NCBI GenBank assembly: GCA_964552325.1
Contig: CAZKHA010000061.1
Location: 1 to 18,095, forward strand
Source: CAZKCK01 sp964552325
GTDB taxonomy: Bacteria > Bacteroidota > Bacteroidia > Bacteroidales > TTA-H9
Reading direction: 5' to 3'
Length of the DNA: 18,095 bases
In this document: one piece after another, positions 8,454-16,578 of the stretch
Layout: each line of letters opens with the position of its first letter
How positions within the stretch are numbered: position 1 is the first letter of the stretch
The notes under the pieces: model-generated
Databases searched by the model: none
Told to the model about the DNA's origin: nothing
The model's input: only the letters and a program-made list of their open reading frames with translations
Position numbers and translations under genes: made by a program

Positions 8454-9029
8454 ATGCTTTCGTTTATCCTTCAGGCAGATGCTGATTTTCTGAAGCTTAT
8501 CAATGGGCTGAACAATCCTTTTTGGGATGTTGTAATGTATTGGGCAAGCAAAACAGGGGTTTGGTTGCCTTTATACGCATGGCTCATTTGGCTTATGTAC
8601 AAAAAATTTGGCTCAAAAACCCTCTGGATATTACTTACGGTTGGTTTGATGATAGCCGCCACCGATCAAAGCGCCAACTTGTTTAAATATGGTTTTCAAC
8701 GCTTGCGCCCCTCGCATCAACCAGGTTTAATGGAATGGCTTCATTATGTTAAGGATTACAAGGGAGGAAGGTTTGGCTTTTTTAGCGGACACGCCGCCAA
8801 CACCATGGCAGTTGCCGTATTTGTGGTAATGTTGCTGCGGAAACCATTTGCATATATTGGCTTCGTACTGTTCCCCTTCACCCTGCTGGTGTCGTATAGT
8901 CGAATGTATCTGGGTGTGCATTACCCTACAGATATTTTGGCAGGCTGGGCATTTGGAGCTTCGTATGCTTGGCTTTTTTATAAGCTGGCATTGTACCTTA
9001 CCAAAACCAAAGGCCATGCGCTGCATTAA
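8454..9029 (+). CDS. PAP2-family membrane phosphatase
   Basis: This is an integral-membrane acid phosphatase of the PAP2 superfamily. Such proteins dephosphorylate lipid phosphates, for example undecaprenyl diphosphate, phosphatidylglycerol phosphate or lipid A. The 191-residue protein shows the three signature motifs in order: K78-x6-RP (KYGFQRLRP, 78-86), FSGH (110-113) with His113, and SR-x5-H (SRMYLGVHYPTD, 149-160) with the nucleophile-type His156. Hydrophobic segments occur at about 36-50, 56-70, 115-128, 132-147 and 161-180. The exact substrate cannot be deduced; an undecaprenyl-diphosphate phosphatase or lipid A phosphatase are the main options. It begins 3 bases after obgE, and its last 14 bases overlap the start of tilS, which suggests translational coupling. 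Confidence 0.93.
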   Translation: MLSFILQADADFLKLINGLNNPFWDVVMYWASKTGVWLPLYAWLIWLMYKKFGSKTLWILLTVGLMIAATDQSANLFKYGFQRLRPSHQPGLMEWLHYVKDYKGGRFGFFSGHAANTMAVAVFVVMLLRKPFAYIGFVLFPFTLLVSYSRMYLGVHYPTDILAGWAFGASYAWLFYKLALYLTKTKGHALH

Positions 9030-10359
9030 ACCCGAATTGCAAAAACAACTGGAGGCTCACTTGGCTAAAAACTTTTCGTTGCAAGAGGGCGCACGCGTGC
9101 TGTTGGCGGTAAGTGGCGGCATGGATAGCATGGCCTTGGCCTGGTTGATGATTTCAGCGGGATATTCAGTTGCGATTGCCCATTGCAATTTTCAGTTGCG
9201 CGGTTCTGAATCAGATGACGATCAGGCATTGGTTGAAGCTTTTTGCCAACGACTGCAGGTTCCGGCTTACGTTAACAGATTCAACACCAAACAATATGCT
9301 CATACTCACAAATTAAGCACACAAGTGGCTGCCCGCAAACTGCGCTATGAATGGTTTGAGCAACTACGGACCCAGAATCAATATCATTTTATTGCAACCG
9401 CGCATCATAAAGATGATCATATCGAGACATTCTTTATTAATTTATTCAGGGGCAGCGGCGTACAAGGTTTAAAAGGAATTCCGACCCAAATTGGCTCAAT
9501 CATTCGGCCTTTACTATTTGCAAGCCGCAATGATATTGAGCTGTTTGCCACCGCAGTTGGACTGCCTTATCGTCACGATAGCTCAAACCAAACCGACGAT
9601 TACCTACGCAATAAAATCAGGCACCACCTTACGCCTTTAATAAGCCAAATTAGCCCCTCGGCTACTGAATCAATTGTAAAAAGCATGGCATATATTGAGG
9701 AAGGCGCACGCGCTTTAGAAGGTGTGGCCAAAACCTACAAAAACTCTTTTTTGGCCATAAATGCTGGCATTATTACCATTAATTTAACGTCTATTAAACA
9801 ATTGGAGGAGCCAGCATTTTGGCTATATCACCTCCTTTCGGAATATGGCTTTAGCCATGCCGATGCCAATTACCTTGTAAAAGCAAGCAACAATGCAGGA
9901 AAGACGCTGCTTGCAGCCGGGTATAAATTGATAGTGGAGCGAGGGTTTATTCAAATCATCCCTATACAGCAGCCTTTATGTGTAGAGTACTTGATTCCTG
10001 AACTTCCTTTCGAATCGGAAGAGCCATTGCAGTTGCATTTTAATGTTAAGGAAGTGTTCGATAGAAAAGAGCTTCCCAAAACCAACACGCATGTATGGCT
10101 CGATGCCGATTTAGTAGGCCTTCCCCTGAACCTCCGGCATCGGAAAGCGGGTGATGTTTTTTACCCATTGGGCATGAAAGGCAAACAAAAACTCAGCGAT
10201 TTTTTTGTGCACAAAAAATTTACAAACCATCAAAAGGAAACCTCCTGGCTGCTTTGCTCTTCAAACGAAATAGTTTGGGTTTTGGGGCATCGGATTGATA
10301 ACCGGTTTAAGGTAACCGAAAAAACCAAACGGGTGTTAGAGATACGCGCAAACGGGTAA
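9016..10359 (+). CDS. tilS: tRNA(Ile)-lysidine synthase
   Basis: TilS ligates lysine to C34 of the tRNA-Ile2 precursor (CAU anticodon) using ATP, changing its decoding from Met to Ile codons. It is normally essential. With the ATG at 9016 the protein has 447 residues, typical for the family. The N-terminal PP-loop is SGGMDS (33-38). Further hallmarks of the ATP-pyrophosphatase domain are AIAHCNFQLRGSESDDD, ATAHHKDDHIETFF and the stretch GIPTQIGSIIRPLL. The C-terminal tRNA-binding domain has RKAGDVFYPLGMKGKQKLSD starting near residue 376. The frame stays open further upstream, to an ATG at 8848. That start would lie deep inside the PAP2 gene and add residues unlike TilS, so 9016 is preferred. 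It overlaps the PAP2 stop by 14 bases and is the last gene of the obgE operon. Confidence 0.95.
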   Translation: MRCIKPELQKQLEAHLAKNFSLQEGARVLLAVSGGMDSMALAWLMISAGYSVAIAHCNFQLRGSESDDDQALVEAFCQRLQVPAYVNRFNTKQYAHTHKLSTQVAARKLRYEWFEQLRTQNQYHFIATAHHKDDHIETFFINLFRGSGVQGLKGIPTQIGSIIRPLLFASRNDIELFATAVGLPYRHDSSNQTDDYLRNKIRHHLTPLISQISPSATESIVKSMAYIEEGARALEGVAKTYKNSFLAINAGIITINLTSIKQLEEPAFWLYHLLSEYGFSHADANYLVKASNNAGKTLLAAGYKLIVERGFIQIIPIQQPLCVEYLIPELPFESEEPLQLHFNVKEVFDRKELPKTNTHVWLDADLVGLPLNLRHRKAGDVFYPLGMKGKQKLSDFFVHKKFTNHQKETSWLLCSSNEIVWVLGHRIDNRFKVTEKTKRVLEIRANG

Positions 10360-10678
10360 AGGGTAAAAAGCACGGGGTTAAGTTTGCCTAACCGGAGAAT
10401 GAGGGTGGAGCTAAAAAGCTCAAGGTCTTGGTTGAATGACTATACCGCTAAGCCAGATTTAAGGCTTTTAAAAACGGCCCAATGGCAATGCCCTGAAGGA
10501 AGGCGCTTCGCAGTTTTTAGCAGGAAATCTTAGCTACTATTTATGGGATAAAACAATATAGCAAGTTGATTGTATTCTCCTTTTGTATCCCTTCAACACA
10601 CTTCGATAGGCTCAGTGCAGGTGCTCAGCCACCTGGCTCACCGACCACCCTTCACCTGACACCCAATCTTCGCAATTA
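10360..10678. other. Non-coding region between convergent tilS and recJ
   Basis: These 319 bases hold no convincing reading frame. A small hairpin GAGCT-AAAA-AGCTC (10408-10421) is not followed by a T-run, so it is a poor terminator. The right part contains a GC-rich repeat-like element, listed separately. I see no RNA gene. Confidence 0.6.
10590..10660. repeat. Short intergenic repeat-like element with CTTCGATAGGCTCAG core
   Basis: The core CTTCGATAGGCTCAG (10601-10615) resembles a short interspersed motif (CTTCGACAGGCTCAG and variants) that I recognise from intergenic spaces of many Bacteroidota genomes. It is followed by a perfect hairpin, CAGGTG (10618-10623) and CACCTG (10630-10635), then GGCTCACCG and the pyrimidine-rich CCACCCTTCACC. 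Only one copy is visible here, so the assignment as a dispersed repeat rests on memory and composition. Confidence 0.45.
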
Positions 10679-12603
10679 TTACATGCATTTCCCATCCGTA
10701 AATATCAGGTTTCCAAATTTAATATCCTTAACGTTCAACTGAAGGCTAACTTTTCCATTCCATTCGTTTTCTTCGATATGGTAACAAAAACTAAATGGAA
10801 CACCTTTTTTAATATCACCTAGGTGCTCACCTTGTTGAAAAGCAATTCCGGCGGCTGGGAATCCCGAGATATGAGGATGAATTACAGATAGCTTGATATG
10901 GTTTTTGCCAACCAAGCGTGTATAACCTGTATCCATAACTCGTTGTGTGAGAAACACCGGAGCCATATTGCCAGGTCCGAAAGGAGCAAACTGTTTTAGC
11001 ACACTAAAGAAGCGTGGTGTAATATCGCTAAGTACCATTTCGGCATCAATTTCAACCTCTGGAATAGGAAGGTGTTCGCCAAACTGACCACAGGCATATG
11101 TTTCGAACCGCTGTTTAAACATTTCCAAGTTTTCAGGTTTAAGCGATAAGCCAGCGGCATAAGTATGTCCACCAAANNNNNNNNNNNNNNNNNNNNNNNN
11201 NNNNNNNNNNNNNNNNNNNNNNNNNNNNNNNNNNNNNNNNNNNNNNNNNNNNNNNNNNNNNNNNNNNNNNNNNNNNTTTCCAAGTTTTCAGGTTTAAGCG
11301 ATAAGCCAGCGGCATAAGTATGTCCACCAAAATGTTCAAGTAAATCACTGCAAGCATCTACCGCATCGTAAATATCGAAGTCTTTAATAGAACGTGCTGA
11401 ACCTGTAATGAGCCCATTCGACTGGCTAAAAACAATGGTAGGCCTATAATATACCTCGGTAAGCCGAGAAGCAACAATGCCGATAACGCCCTTATGCCAT
11501 TCAGGGAAATATACCACGGTGGTCTTTTTATCGGCCAACGAATCGTCACCAGCAATCATCTCGAGGGCTTGCTGTGTAGTATGGGCATCGAGGCTTCGTC
11601 GTTCGGTATTGCAGGTATTGATGGCTTCGGCCAGCAGTCGTGCTTTATCGAGGGTTGGCGAAATTAAAAGCTCAACTGAATTATTTCCACTTTCAATACG
11701 GCCGGCGGCATTAATGCGAGGCCCCAATGTAAACACAAGATCACTAATAGTCAACTCTTTATTAAAGCTACGATCAGGCAATCCTGGGATACGGCTAACC
11801 CCGCTAATGTTGAGTAAAGCCTCGAATCCGGGGCGTGGCTGGGTATTTATTTTTTTAAGGCCGTAATATGCCAAAATTCGGTTTTCGCCCGTAATGGCTA
11901 CAATATCAGCGGCAATGCTAACCACTACCAAATCCAGGTATTGCATCAAATCATCAAAAGGCCATGCTTTATGTGCACTATAAGCTTGAATAAGCTTAAA
12001 GCCAACCCCACAACCCGATAGTTCTTCAAAAGGGTAGGTGCAATCGGCACGTTTTGGGTCGAGTACTGCCACGGCGGGCGGTAAGCTATCGCCTGGGCGG
12101 TGGTGATCGCCAATGATAAAATCGATGTTCTTCTGGTTGGCATACTCCACCTTTTCTACGGCCTTAATGCCGCAGTCGAGGGCAATTACCAAGCTAAAAC
12201 CATTTTCGGCAGCAAAATCAATGCCTTTATACGAAACCCCATATCCTTCGGAATACCGATCGGGGATGTAAAACGCCAGCTTATCATAAAACTTATTAAG
12301 GTAGGTGTAAACCAATGCAACGGCAGTAGTGCCATCAACATCGTAATCGCCATACACTAATATTTTCTCACCATTTTGAACGGCTTTGTCAATCCTGGCC
12401 ACAGCTTTGTCCATATCCTTCATTAAAAAAGGATCGTGCAGGCCAGCTAATTCCGGCCTAAAAAAGGCCTTAGCTTCTGCATAGGTGCTGATGCCTCGTT
12501 GAACCAATAAGGTAGCCAGAACCTCATTGATATTTAACTCTTTAATGAGTTTCCGAATGAGTTCTCTGTCTCCTTGATCTTTAATGACCCAACGTTTTTC
12601 CAT
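10679..12603 (-). CDS. recJ: Single-stranded-DNA-specific exonuclease RecJ, interrupted by an assembly gap
   Basis: RecJ is a 5'-3' single-strand exonuclease acting in recombination and in mismatch and base-excision repair. Motifs of the DHH phosphoesterase core, counted from the chosen start, are GDYDVDGTT (85-93), ALDCG (141-145), GDHHRP (165-170), ADIV (232-235) and LGPRINAAGRIESG (293-306). The DHHA1 part has SARSIKDFDIYDA (402-414) and GGHTYAAGLSL (426-436). An OB-like C-terminal segment follows. The frame runs into 100 N at 11177-11276. Both sides of the N run carry the same 55 bases, and merging them gives one continuous frame of 589 residues, a normal RecJ length. The ATG at 12603 (MEKRWVIK) is preferred over one at 12648, because the latter would overlap the promoter candidate and add 15 atypical residues. 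The gene is intact in reality; the break is an assembly artefact. Confidence 0.95.
11122..11176. repeat. Gap-flanking duplicate, copy 1 (55 bp)
   Basis: These 55 bases are identical to 11277-11331 on the other side of the 100-N run. Both copies encode the same recJ codons, so they are two ends of overlapping contigs rather than a genomic repeat. Confidence 0.95.
11177..11276. other. Assembly gap of 100 N inside recJ
   Basis: There are exactly 100 N, the usual placeholder size. The identical 55-bp flanks imply the true distance is an overlap of 55 bp. Removing 155 bases (one copy plus the N run) restores the recJ frame. Confidence 0.97.
11277..11331. repeat. Gap-flanking duplicate, copy 2 (55 bp)
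   Basis: Second copy of the 55 bases found at 11122-11176. Together they mark the ends of two contigs that overlap but were joined with a placeholder. Confidence 0.95.
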
Positions 12604-12621
12604 GCCTGTATTATGAACCTG

Positions 12622-12654
12622 TAAAGGTAAAAATAATAGTAGGTACACTCCAAA
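12622..12654 (-). promoter_or_regulatory. Promoter candidate for recJ (TTTG - 21 - TACCTTTA)
   Basis: On the minus strand, TTTG (12651-12654) and TACCTTTA (12622-12629) are separated by 21 bases, the same spacing as the obgE promoter. The -7 box differs from TAnnTTTG only at the last base. It ends 18 bases before the ATG at 12603 and supports that start over the one at 12648. Confidence 0.5.
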
Positions 12655-12731
12655 CTTGAAACCTAAGTATTGAGAAAATAACTGAATGTCCGATTTTTAC
12701 AAATTATTAAAACACAGGTAATCAATGCTTT

Positions 12732-12753
12732 AAATTATAATAATATATAATTT
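12732..12753. other. AT-rich inverted repeat between recJ and the PagL-like gene
   Basis: A perfect 8-bp inverted repeat AAATTATA / TATAATTT with a 6-base loop lies 20 bases beyond the stop of the PagL-like gene. It is followed on the minus strand by A/T-rich sequence. It could be a weak terminator, but a stem of only A-T pairs is poor evidence. Confidence 0.25.
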
Positions 12754-12773
12754 TGGTTTGCAATATTACCATT

Positions 12774-14033
12774 CTAAAAACGATACCCCATCGAAAATTC
12801 AGCAAAATCGGCTTGGCCAAGATTGGCTTTAATATGCATTCCCATGTACAAACCTTTACGTTTCAGGCGTGTATCGGAAAAATAAAAATTAATGCCCAAT
12901 TTATTCGTGCTAATATCTTTGAAGCCATTGGGCTTATCCAGAACCTCTCGATTATACTTCCTTCTAAAGGGGTTATATAGGTACATGCCCAGCTTTAGGT
13001 CCAGCCCAAACTGCCCCAAGACAAACTCATGCCCCGCATACAAGGCAAACGTTGATGCATTCAGGCTAAGTTGTTCATTAAAAAATGATTGGTTAACAAT
13101 ATAATCCCTGAAACTAGTATAATAGGTATAAGTAAAGCCAAGTTGCACCACGTGAATAGTTCCTAAATTCCTTGAAAGTGCCAACCCAAACGAGTACACC
13201 GGATACTTAATACCGCCTGTGGGTTCTGTTGTTTCACCAAACTCGTGAAAGCCAAGGCCTACGATTGCATCCATTGTTAGTTCGTTTGATGCTAAAACAT
13301 TCATTTCCTTGGTGGGCTCCACTATTGGAGTCCCAAATTCACGGATACTGATGCCAAGTTGCAGCGAGGGCATATTTAGCCCAACATTGGGCAATTGGGT
13401 GTGGCCATTGGAAAAATGCAGAAAGCCAACACCTGCATTTACCCAATAAGAGGGCGAAAGCGCTCGGCTGTACATAAACTGTAAGCTGGTAATATTTGTT
13501 ATTGCAGAGCCAATAAGCATGTTGCCGGGATTGGTTTCGCGGTTATAAGGCTTCGTAAAATATGCAAACCCCATTCCTACGCGCGTATAAAACTCATTAT
13601 GCTTGGCGGCAAACAGCTTAAACCGCAAATTTGGAACTACGGCAAAAAAAGCACCTAATACATCGTTGTTACCCAGCCATCCGCTTGCTAACTGGCAACC
13701 CAACGTGGGATAACCATAGGCCTTGTTCCACCATTGGGCTCCATACGTATTAAAATCAATATCTAACCTACATATGCCTGTATAATCAATAGCCGGAAGG
13801 TCAGGATATATCCGTAAAATCCTGCCTATTTCATATGTACTACCAAGTTCAGGAGAATACTTGAGATTTGTAGCAGATTGTGCTTGTACGTCTTTTTGAG
13901 AAAACAATGCAACAAACACACTAACAAAGGTTAGCAAAACTGCATTTGTTTTAAGAACCTTTTCAAAACCCCAAAATTGATTATTTTGAACAGCCAATTT
14001 GCAACGAATGAGCCTGAAACATGCTATCACCAT
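12774..14033 (-). CDS. PagL-like outer-membrane protein (lipid A deacylase / acyloxyacyl hydrolase family)
   Basis: This is a predicted outer-membrane beta-barrel related to the lipid A 3-O-deacylase PagL. Members remove an acyl chain from lipid A, but activity has rarely been tested in Bacteroidota. A hydrophobic segment at about 28-45 followed by VQAQ (49-52) looks like a signal peptide with an unusually long N-region. The barrel strands end in a terminal Phe (SMGYRF). The family motif is LHFSNGHTQLPNVGLN (205-220), containing the PagL catalytic His and Ser (His206, Ser208). The position of the PagL catalytic Glu, 14 residues after the His, is Asn220, so the triad is incomplete. With 419 residues it is much larger than PagL itself (about 150 in the mature form), with extra strands on both sides of the motif. 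The ATG at 14033 is 4 bases after the cyclase stop, so the two genes are probably translationally coupled. Confidence 0.75.
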   Translation of the reverse strand: MVIACFRLIRCKLAVQNNQFWGFEKVLKTNAVLLTFVSVFVALFSQKDVQAQSATNLKYSPELGSTYEIGRILRIYPDLPAIDYTGICRLDIDFNTYGAQWWNKAYGYPTLGCQLASGWLGNNDVLGAFFAVVPNLRFKLFAAKHNEFYTRVGMGFAYFTKPYNRETNPGNMLIGSAITNITSLQFMYSRALSPSYWVNAGVGFLHFSNGHTQLPNVGLNMPSLQLGISIREFGTPIVEPTKEMNVLASNELTMDAIVGLGFHEFGETTEPTGGIKYPVYSFGLALSRNLGTIHVVQLGFTYTYYTSFRDYIVNQSFFNEQLSLNASTFALYAGHEFVLGQFGLDLKLGMYLYNPFRRKYNREVLDKPNGFKDISTNKLGINFYFSDTRLKRKGLYMGMHIKANLGQADFAEFSMGYRF

Positions 14034-14037
14034 GTTC

Positions 14038-16122
14038 CTATTTTGTATTCATTACTTCCACTCCATCCCAATCGCTTGGGATACCCCTTTCCATGATCTC
14101 GGTACACCGTTTTATGTATAATTCGCATGCCTTGTCAGGACCTACTTCAAGCCGTATTTCTTGAAAAACGAGCAAGGCTTCTTCAAAGGCTTGATTTCGA
14201 TAAAGCTCAACCCCTGTTGCAAATTTTCGTTTTGAGCGGTTTTTGGCCTGCTTTACTACCTCGTTTTCTCCATCTAATATCTCAAAGATATATACTGACT
14301 CATGCTTTCCCTTAACCTTAACTATATCGAGGTATCTAAACGAGTAATCGCTTGGGTTTTCAACCTTTATAAGTGTATCTTGGCTGATGATAATAGATGA
14401 GCCATACAACTTGGTGAGGCCTTCGAGGCGCGATGCGAGGTTTACTGCATCCGAAATAACGGTCCCTTCCATTTTGCCATAACCGCCTACCACGCCCAAC
14501 ATCAAATTGCCGGTATGTATGCCTATTCCCATTTCAATGGCAGGCTTGCCTTCAGCCACTCGCAATTGGTTGAAATCGTTCAGGGTATGCTTCATCTCGA
14601 TGGCTGCATTTAGTGCATTTTCAACATTGCCATCGAACAAGGCCATTATCGAATCGCCCATGTACTTGTCAATAAACCCATTATTGTTAAAAATAACAGG
14701 CTCCATTAAACCAAGGTAACTGTTTACAAAATCGAAATTTTCTTTAAGCGTCATCGATTCTGAGAGACTGGTAAAATCGCGGATATCAGTAAACAGCACC
14801 GACATTTCTTTTTGTACTTGATCGCCCAACGAGATATCGGTAATGTTCTTTTTGCCCAGCAATTCTAAAAACTGCCGTGGCACAAACCGAAAATAGGCTT
14901 CGCTTAACCGGCTGATATTTCCAATATAGTTATGGATGCGGGCCGACATTTCATTGTATCCCTCGGCCAATTCGCCAATTTCGTCGTTGGTGCGCACCAC
15001 CGTAAAATGGCTTGCTTCGCCCTTTCCAGTAAGTTTCATACTGGCCAGCAACTCTTTAACCGGGAATACGATATCTTCGGTAGTCCATTTCACAAAAAAG
15101 AAGATATACATCAAGGCCACAAATATGCCCAAATAAATGCCGAGGAACATAAACCATGCATTAATGGCATTAACATAAAACGTTTCGCTATAAAAACCGG
15201 CAAGGTCCGTAATCTTTTCCAAAAACACCGTATCGCCAAACAATACACGCTTAACCTCGGGGCTCATGGTTTCGTATTGCATCTTTAAATCAGGGATATG
15301 GGTGATGCTTTGAAAGAGGTACAAAATAACCACCACCAAGGGCAATAGAGTAGTCATGCCACTGGCAATCCAAAGACGGTTTTTGATTTTTCCGGCTAAA
15401 CCCTTAAAAATGCGCGACCTTAGCTCCGACTCTCCATAGATATACTCAAGATATTGAATATGAACACGATGTTTTTGCCAATAATAGACAAAAGTAATAG
15501 TTAGGAAAGATGCAACTACTGAAATATAAAAATACTGTTGGTATAGCGAATGCTCTCCAGCATTACTAAACGATTGAGGATTATTAAGTTCTGCAAAAAT
15601 TACAGCATGCCCAACCAAATAACCTAAAAGCAATATGCTACTATTTACTAGGGGTGTGCTGAGAATATACCGTTTGCAAAAAGCAAATAATTTTGGTGAG
15701 ATAGCTTTTTTACGACGCCTACGTTTAAAATAAATTTTAAATGGAAGGTTAACAACAAATCCAACCACTATCGTTATAATCAATATATTAAACTGAAAAT
15801 CAATAGGATCTGCAGATTTGGTGGCCTTGCTTGACGACGACCCGCCAAGGTTTATATTGATAGTACCCTTGGATGTATCGATAGCAACAGTTGTAAGGGT
15901 GTCGTTGACAGCCTTAGCTTGCTGGGCCATCATCAAACTATCGCCACGGGTTTTGGGTTGGGTTACCTCCGTTTTTTCGATAGCTGCATTTAATACATCA
16001 AAGGTAGAGGCATTCTTAAAATACAGCATAAGAAAGAATGGCATAACCAACAGATAATATATAAGGATAGAAAACAGATAGATACGTAACGTATAAAACC
16101 TGGGGGCTTTTCTTGATCGCAT
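14038..16122 (-). CDS. Membrane-bound class III adenylate cyclase with HAMP domain
   Basis: This predicted enzyme makes cAMP from ATP in response to a membrane or extracytoplasmic signal. Its 694 residues contain about six hydrophobic segments (11-35, 110-131, 157-177, 195-214, 250-271, 320-344). Between the first two lies a Ser/Thr-rich loop at about 36-108. A HAMP-like linker follows (346-400, with FPVKELLASMK and NDEIGELAEGYNEM). The cyclase domain spans about 435-620. Its metal-binding aspartates are Asp446 (VLFTDIRDFTS) and Asp490 (DKYMGDSIMALF). Lys486 and Asp558 (VISDAVNLASR) are the residues that select ATP, and Asn561 and Arg565 complete the transition-state pair, so it should be active on ATP rather than GTP. 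A C-terminal TPR-like tail (635-694) ends in DWDGV, as in many Bacteroidota and spirochaete cyclases. The downstream PagL-like gene starts 4 bases later. Confidence 0.92.
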   Translation of the reverse strand: MRSRKAPRFYTLRIYLFSILIYYLLVMPFFLMLYFKNASTFDVLNAAIEKTEVTQPKTRGDSLMMAQQAKAVNDTLTTVAIDTSKGTININLGGSSSSKATKSADPIDFQFNILIITIVVGFVVNLPFKIYFKRRRRKKAISPKLFAFCKRYILSTPLVNSSILLLGYLVGHAVIFAELNNPQSFSNAGEHSLYQQYFYISVVASFLTITFVYYWQKHRVHIQYLEYIYGESELRSRIFKGLAGKIKNRLWIASGMTTLLPLVVVILYLFQSITHIPDLKMQYETMSPEVKRVLFGDTVFLEKITDLAGFYSETFYVNAINAWFMFLGIYLGIFVALMYIFFFVKWTTEDIVFPVKELLASMKLTGKGEASHFTVVRTNDEIGELAEGYNEMSARIHNYIGNISRLSEAYFRFVPRQFLELLGKKNITDISLGDQVQKEMSVLFTDIRDFTSLSESMTLKENFDFVNSYLGLMEPVIFNNNGFIDKYMGDSIMALFDGNVENALNAAIEMKHTLNDFNQLRVAEGKPAIEMGIGIHTGNLMLGVVGGYGKMEGTVISDAVNLASRLEGLTKLYGSSIIISQDTLIKVENPSDYSFRYLDIVKVKGKHESVYIFEILDGENEVVKQAKNRSKRKFATGVELYRNQAFEEALLVFQEIRLEVGPDKACELYIKRCTEIMERGIPSDWDGVEVMNTK

Positions 16123-16431
16123 TCGGCTATGAGCTTATTTAAGCCGTAAAAGTAAGTGGATTTTGCCAAAAAAGCAATCTTTTTGATGTAATTGTCTTGA
16201 TAACGGCTTATTCGCTGCGAATAAAAGCTGTACATCGACTGGGCAAATAGCCTTGCTTTGATTAATCGATGCTGTTAACATACTTTTATACAATAGAAGG
16301 AATATTGGCCCCATGAACTTTGCAAAGTACACAAAAAAAATTATGGTTACAAACCTCGTTGTGAACCTTCGACAGCCAAATGCTATTAGCTACCTTTCTA
16401 AAAAAATATTGGAATTAATTTAAAGCAATCT
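16123..16431. other. Region upstream of the cyclase without a recognisable gene
   Basis: These 309 bases are A/T-rich with scattered stop codons in all frames. The only notable element is a perfect 10-bp palindrome, CTTTGCAAAG, at 16318-16327. I found no clear TAnnTTTG box on the minus strand for the cyclase, though its promoter should lie here. Confidence 0.5.
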
Positions 16432-16476
16432 TCAATGATTAAAAAAGGCTTCCACGAATTCAAGAACAGCATCCTC
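16432..16476 (-). CDS. 3' end of an unidentified gene cut by the second gap
   Basis: On the minus strand, directly after the N run, one frame reads EDAVLEFVEAFFNH followed by TGA. The codons are of the kind used by neighbouring genes, and the peptide looks like an amphipathic C-terminal helix. The other two frames give unlikely peptides or an immediate stop. If real, the body of this gene lies in the gap, whose true length is then unknown and longer than 100 bases. Fourteen codons are too few to name a family, and chance cannot be excluded. Confidence 0.3.
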   Translation of the reverse strand, partial: EDAVLEFVEAFFNH

Positions 16477-16478
16477 AA

Positions 16479-16578
16479 NNNNNNNNNNNNNNNNNNNNNN
16501 NNNNNNNNNNNNNNNNNNNNNNNNNNNNNNNNNNNNNNNNNNNNNNNNNNNNNNNNNNNNNNNNNNNNNNNNNNNNNN
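16479..16578. other. Assembly gap of 100 N downstream of the nitroreductase
   Basis: There are exactly 100 N, again a placeholder. Unlike the gap in recJ, I see no duplicated sequence on the two sides, so the missing length cannot be derived. Confidence 0.97.

Noticed and set aside
8848..9015. Longer open frame upstream of tilS giving a 503-residue product
   Set aside because: The extra residues lie wholly within the PAP2 gene in another frame, have no TilS similarity, and the ATG at 9016 gives a normal family length.
10408..10421. Terminator of tilS at the GAGCT-AAAA-AGCTC hairpin
   Set aside because: The stem is only 5 bp and no T-run follows on either strand.
11122..11331. A genuine 55-bp tandem duplication or broken recJ gene
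   Set aside because: The copies are perfectly identical and separated by exactly 100 N, and merging them restores the frame. This is the signature of unmerged contig ends.
16135..16332. Small open frame upstream of the cyclase on the minus strand
   Set aside because: It has no recognisable domain, unlikely composition and no spacing relation to the cyclase start; a chance frame.
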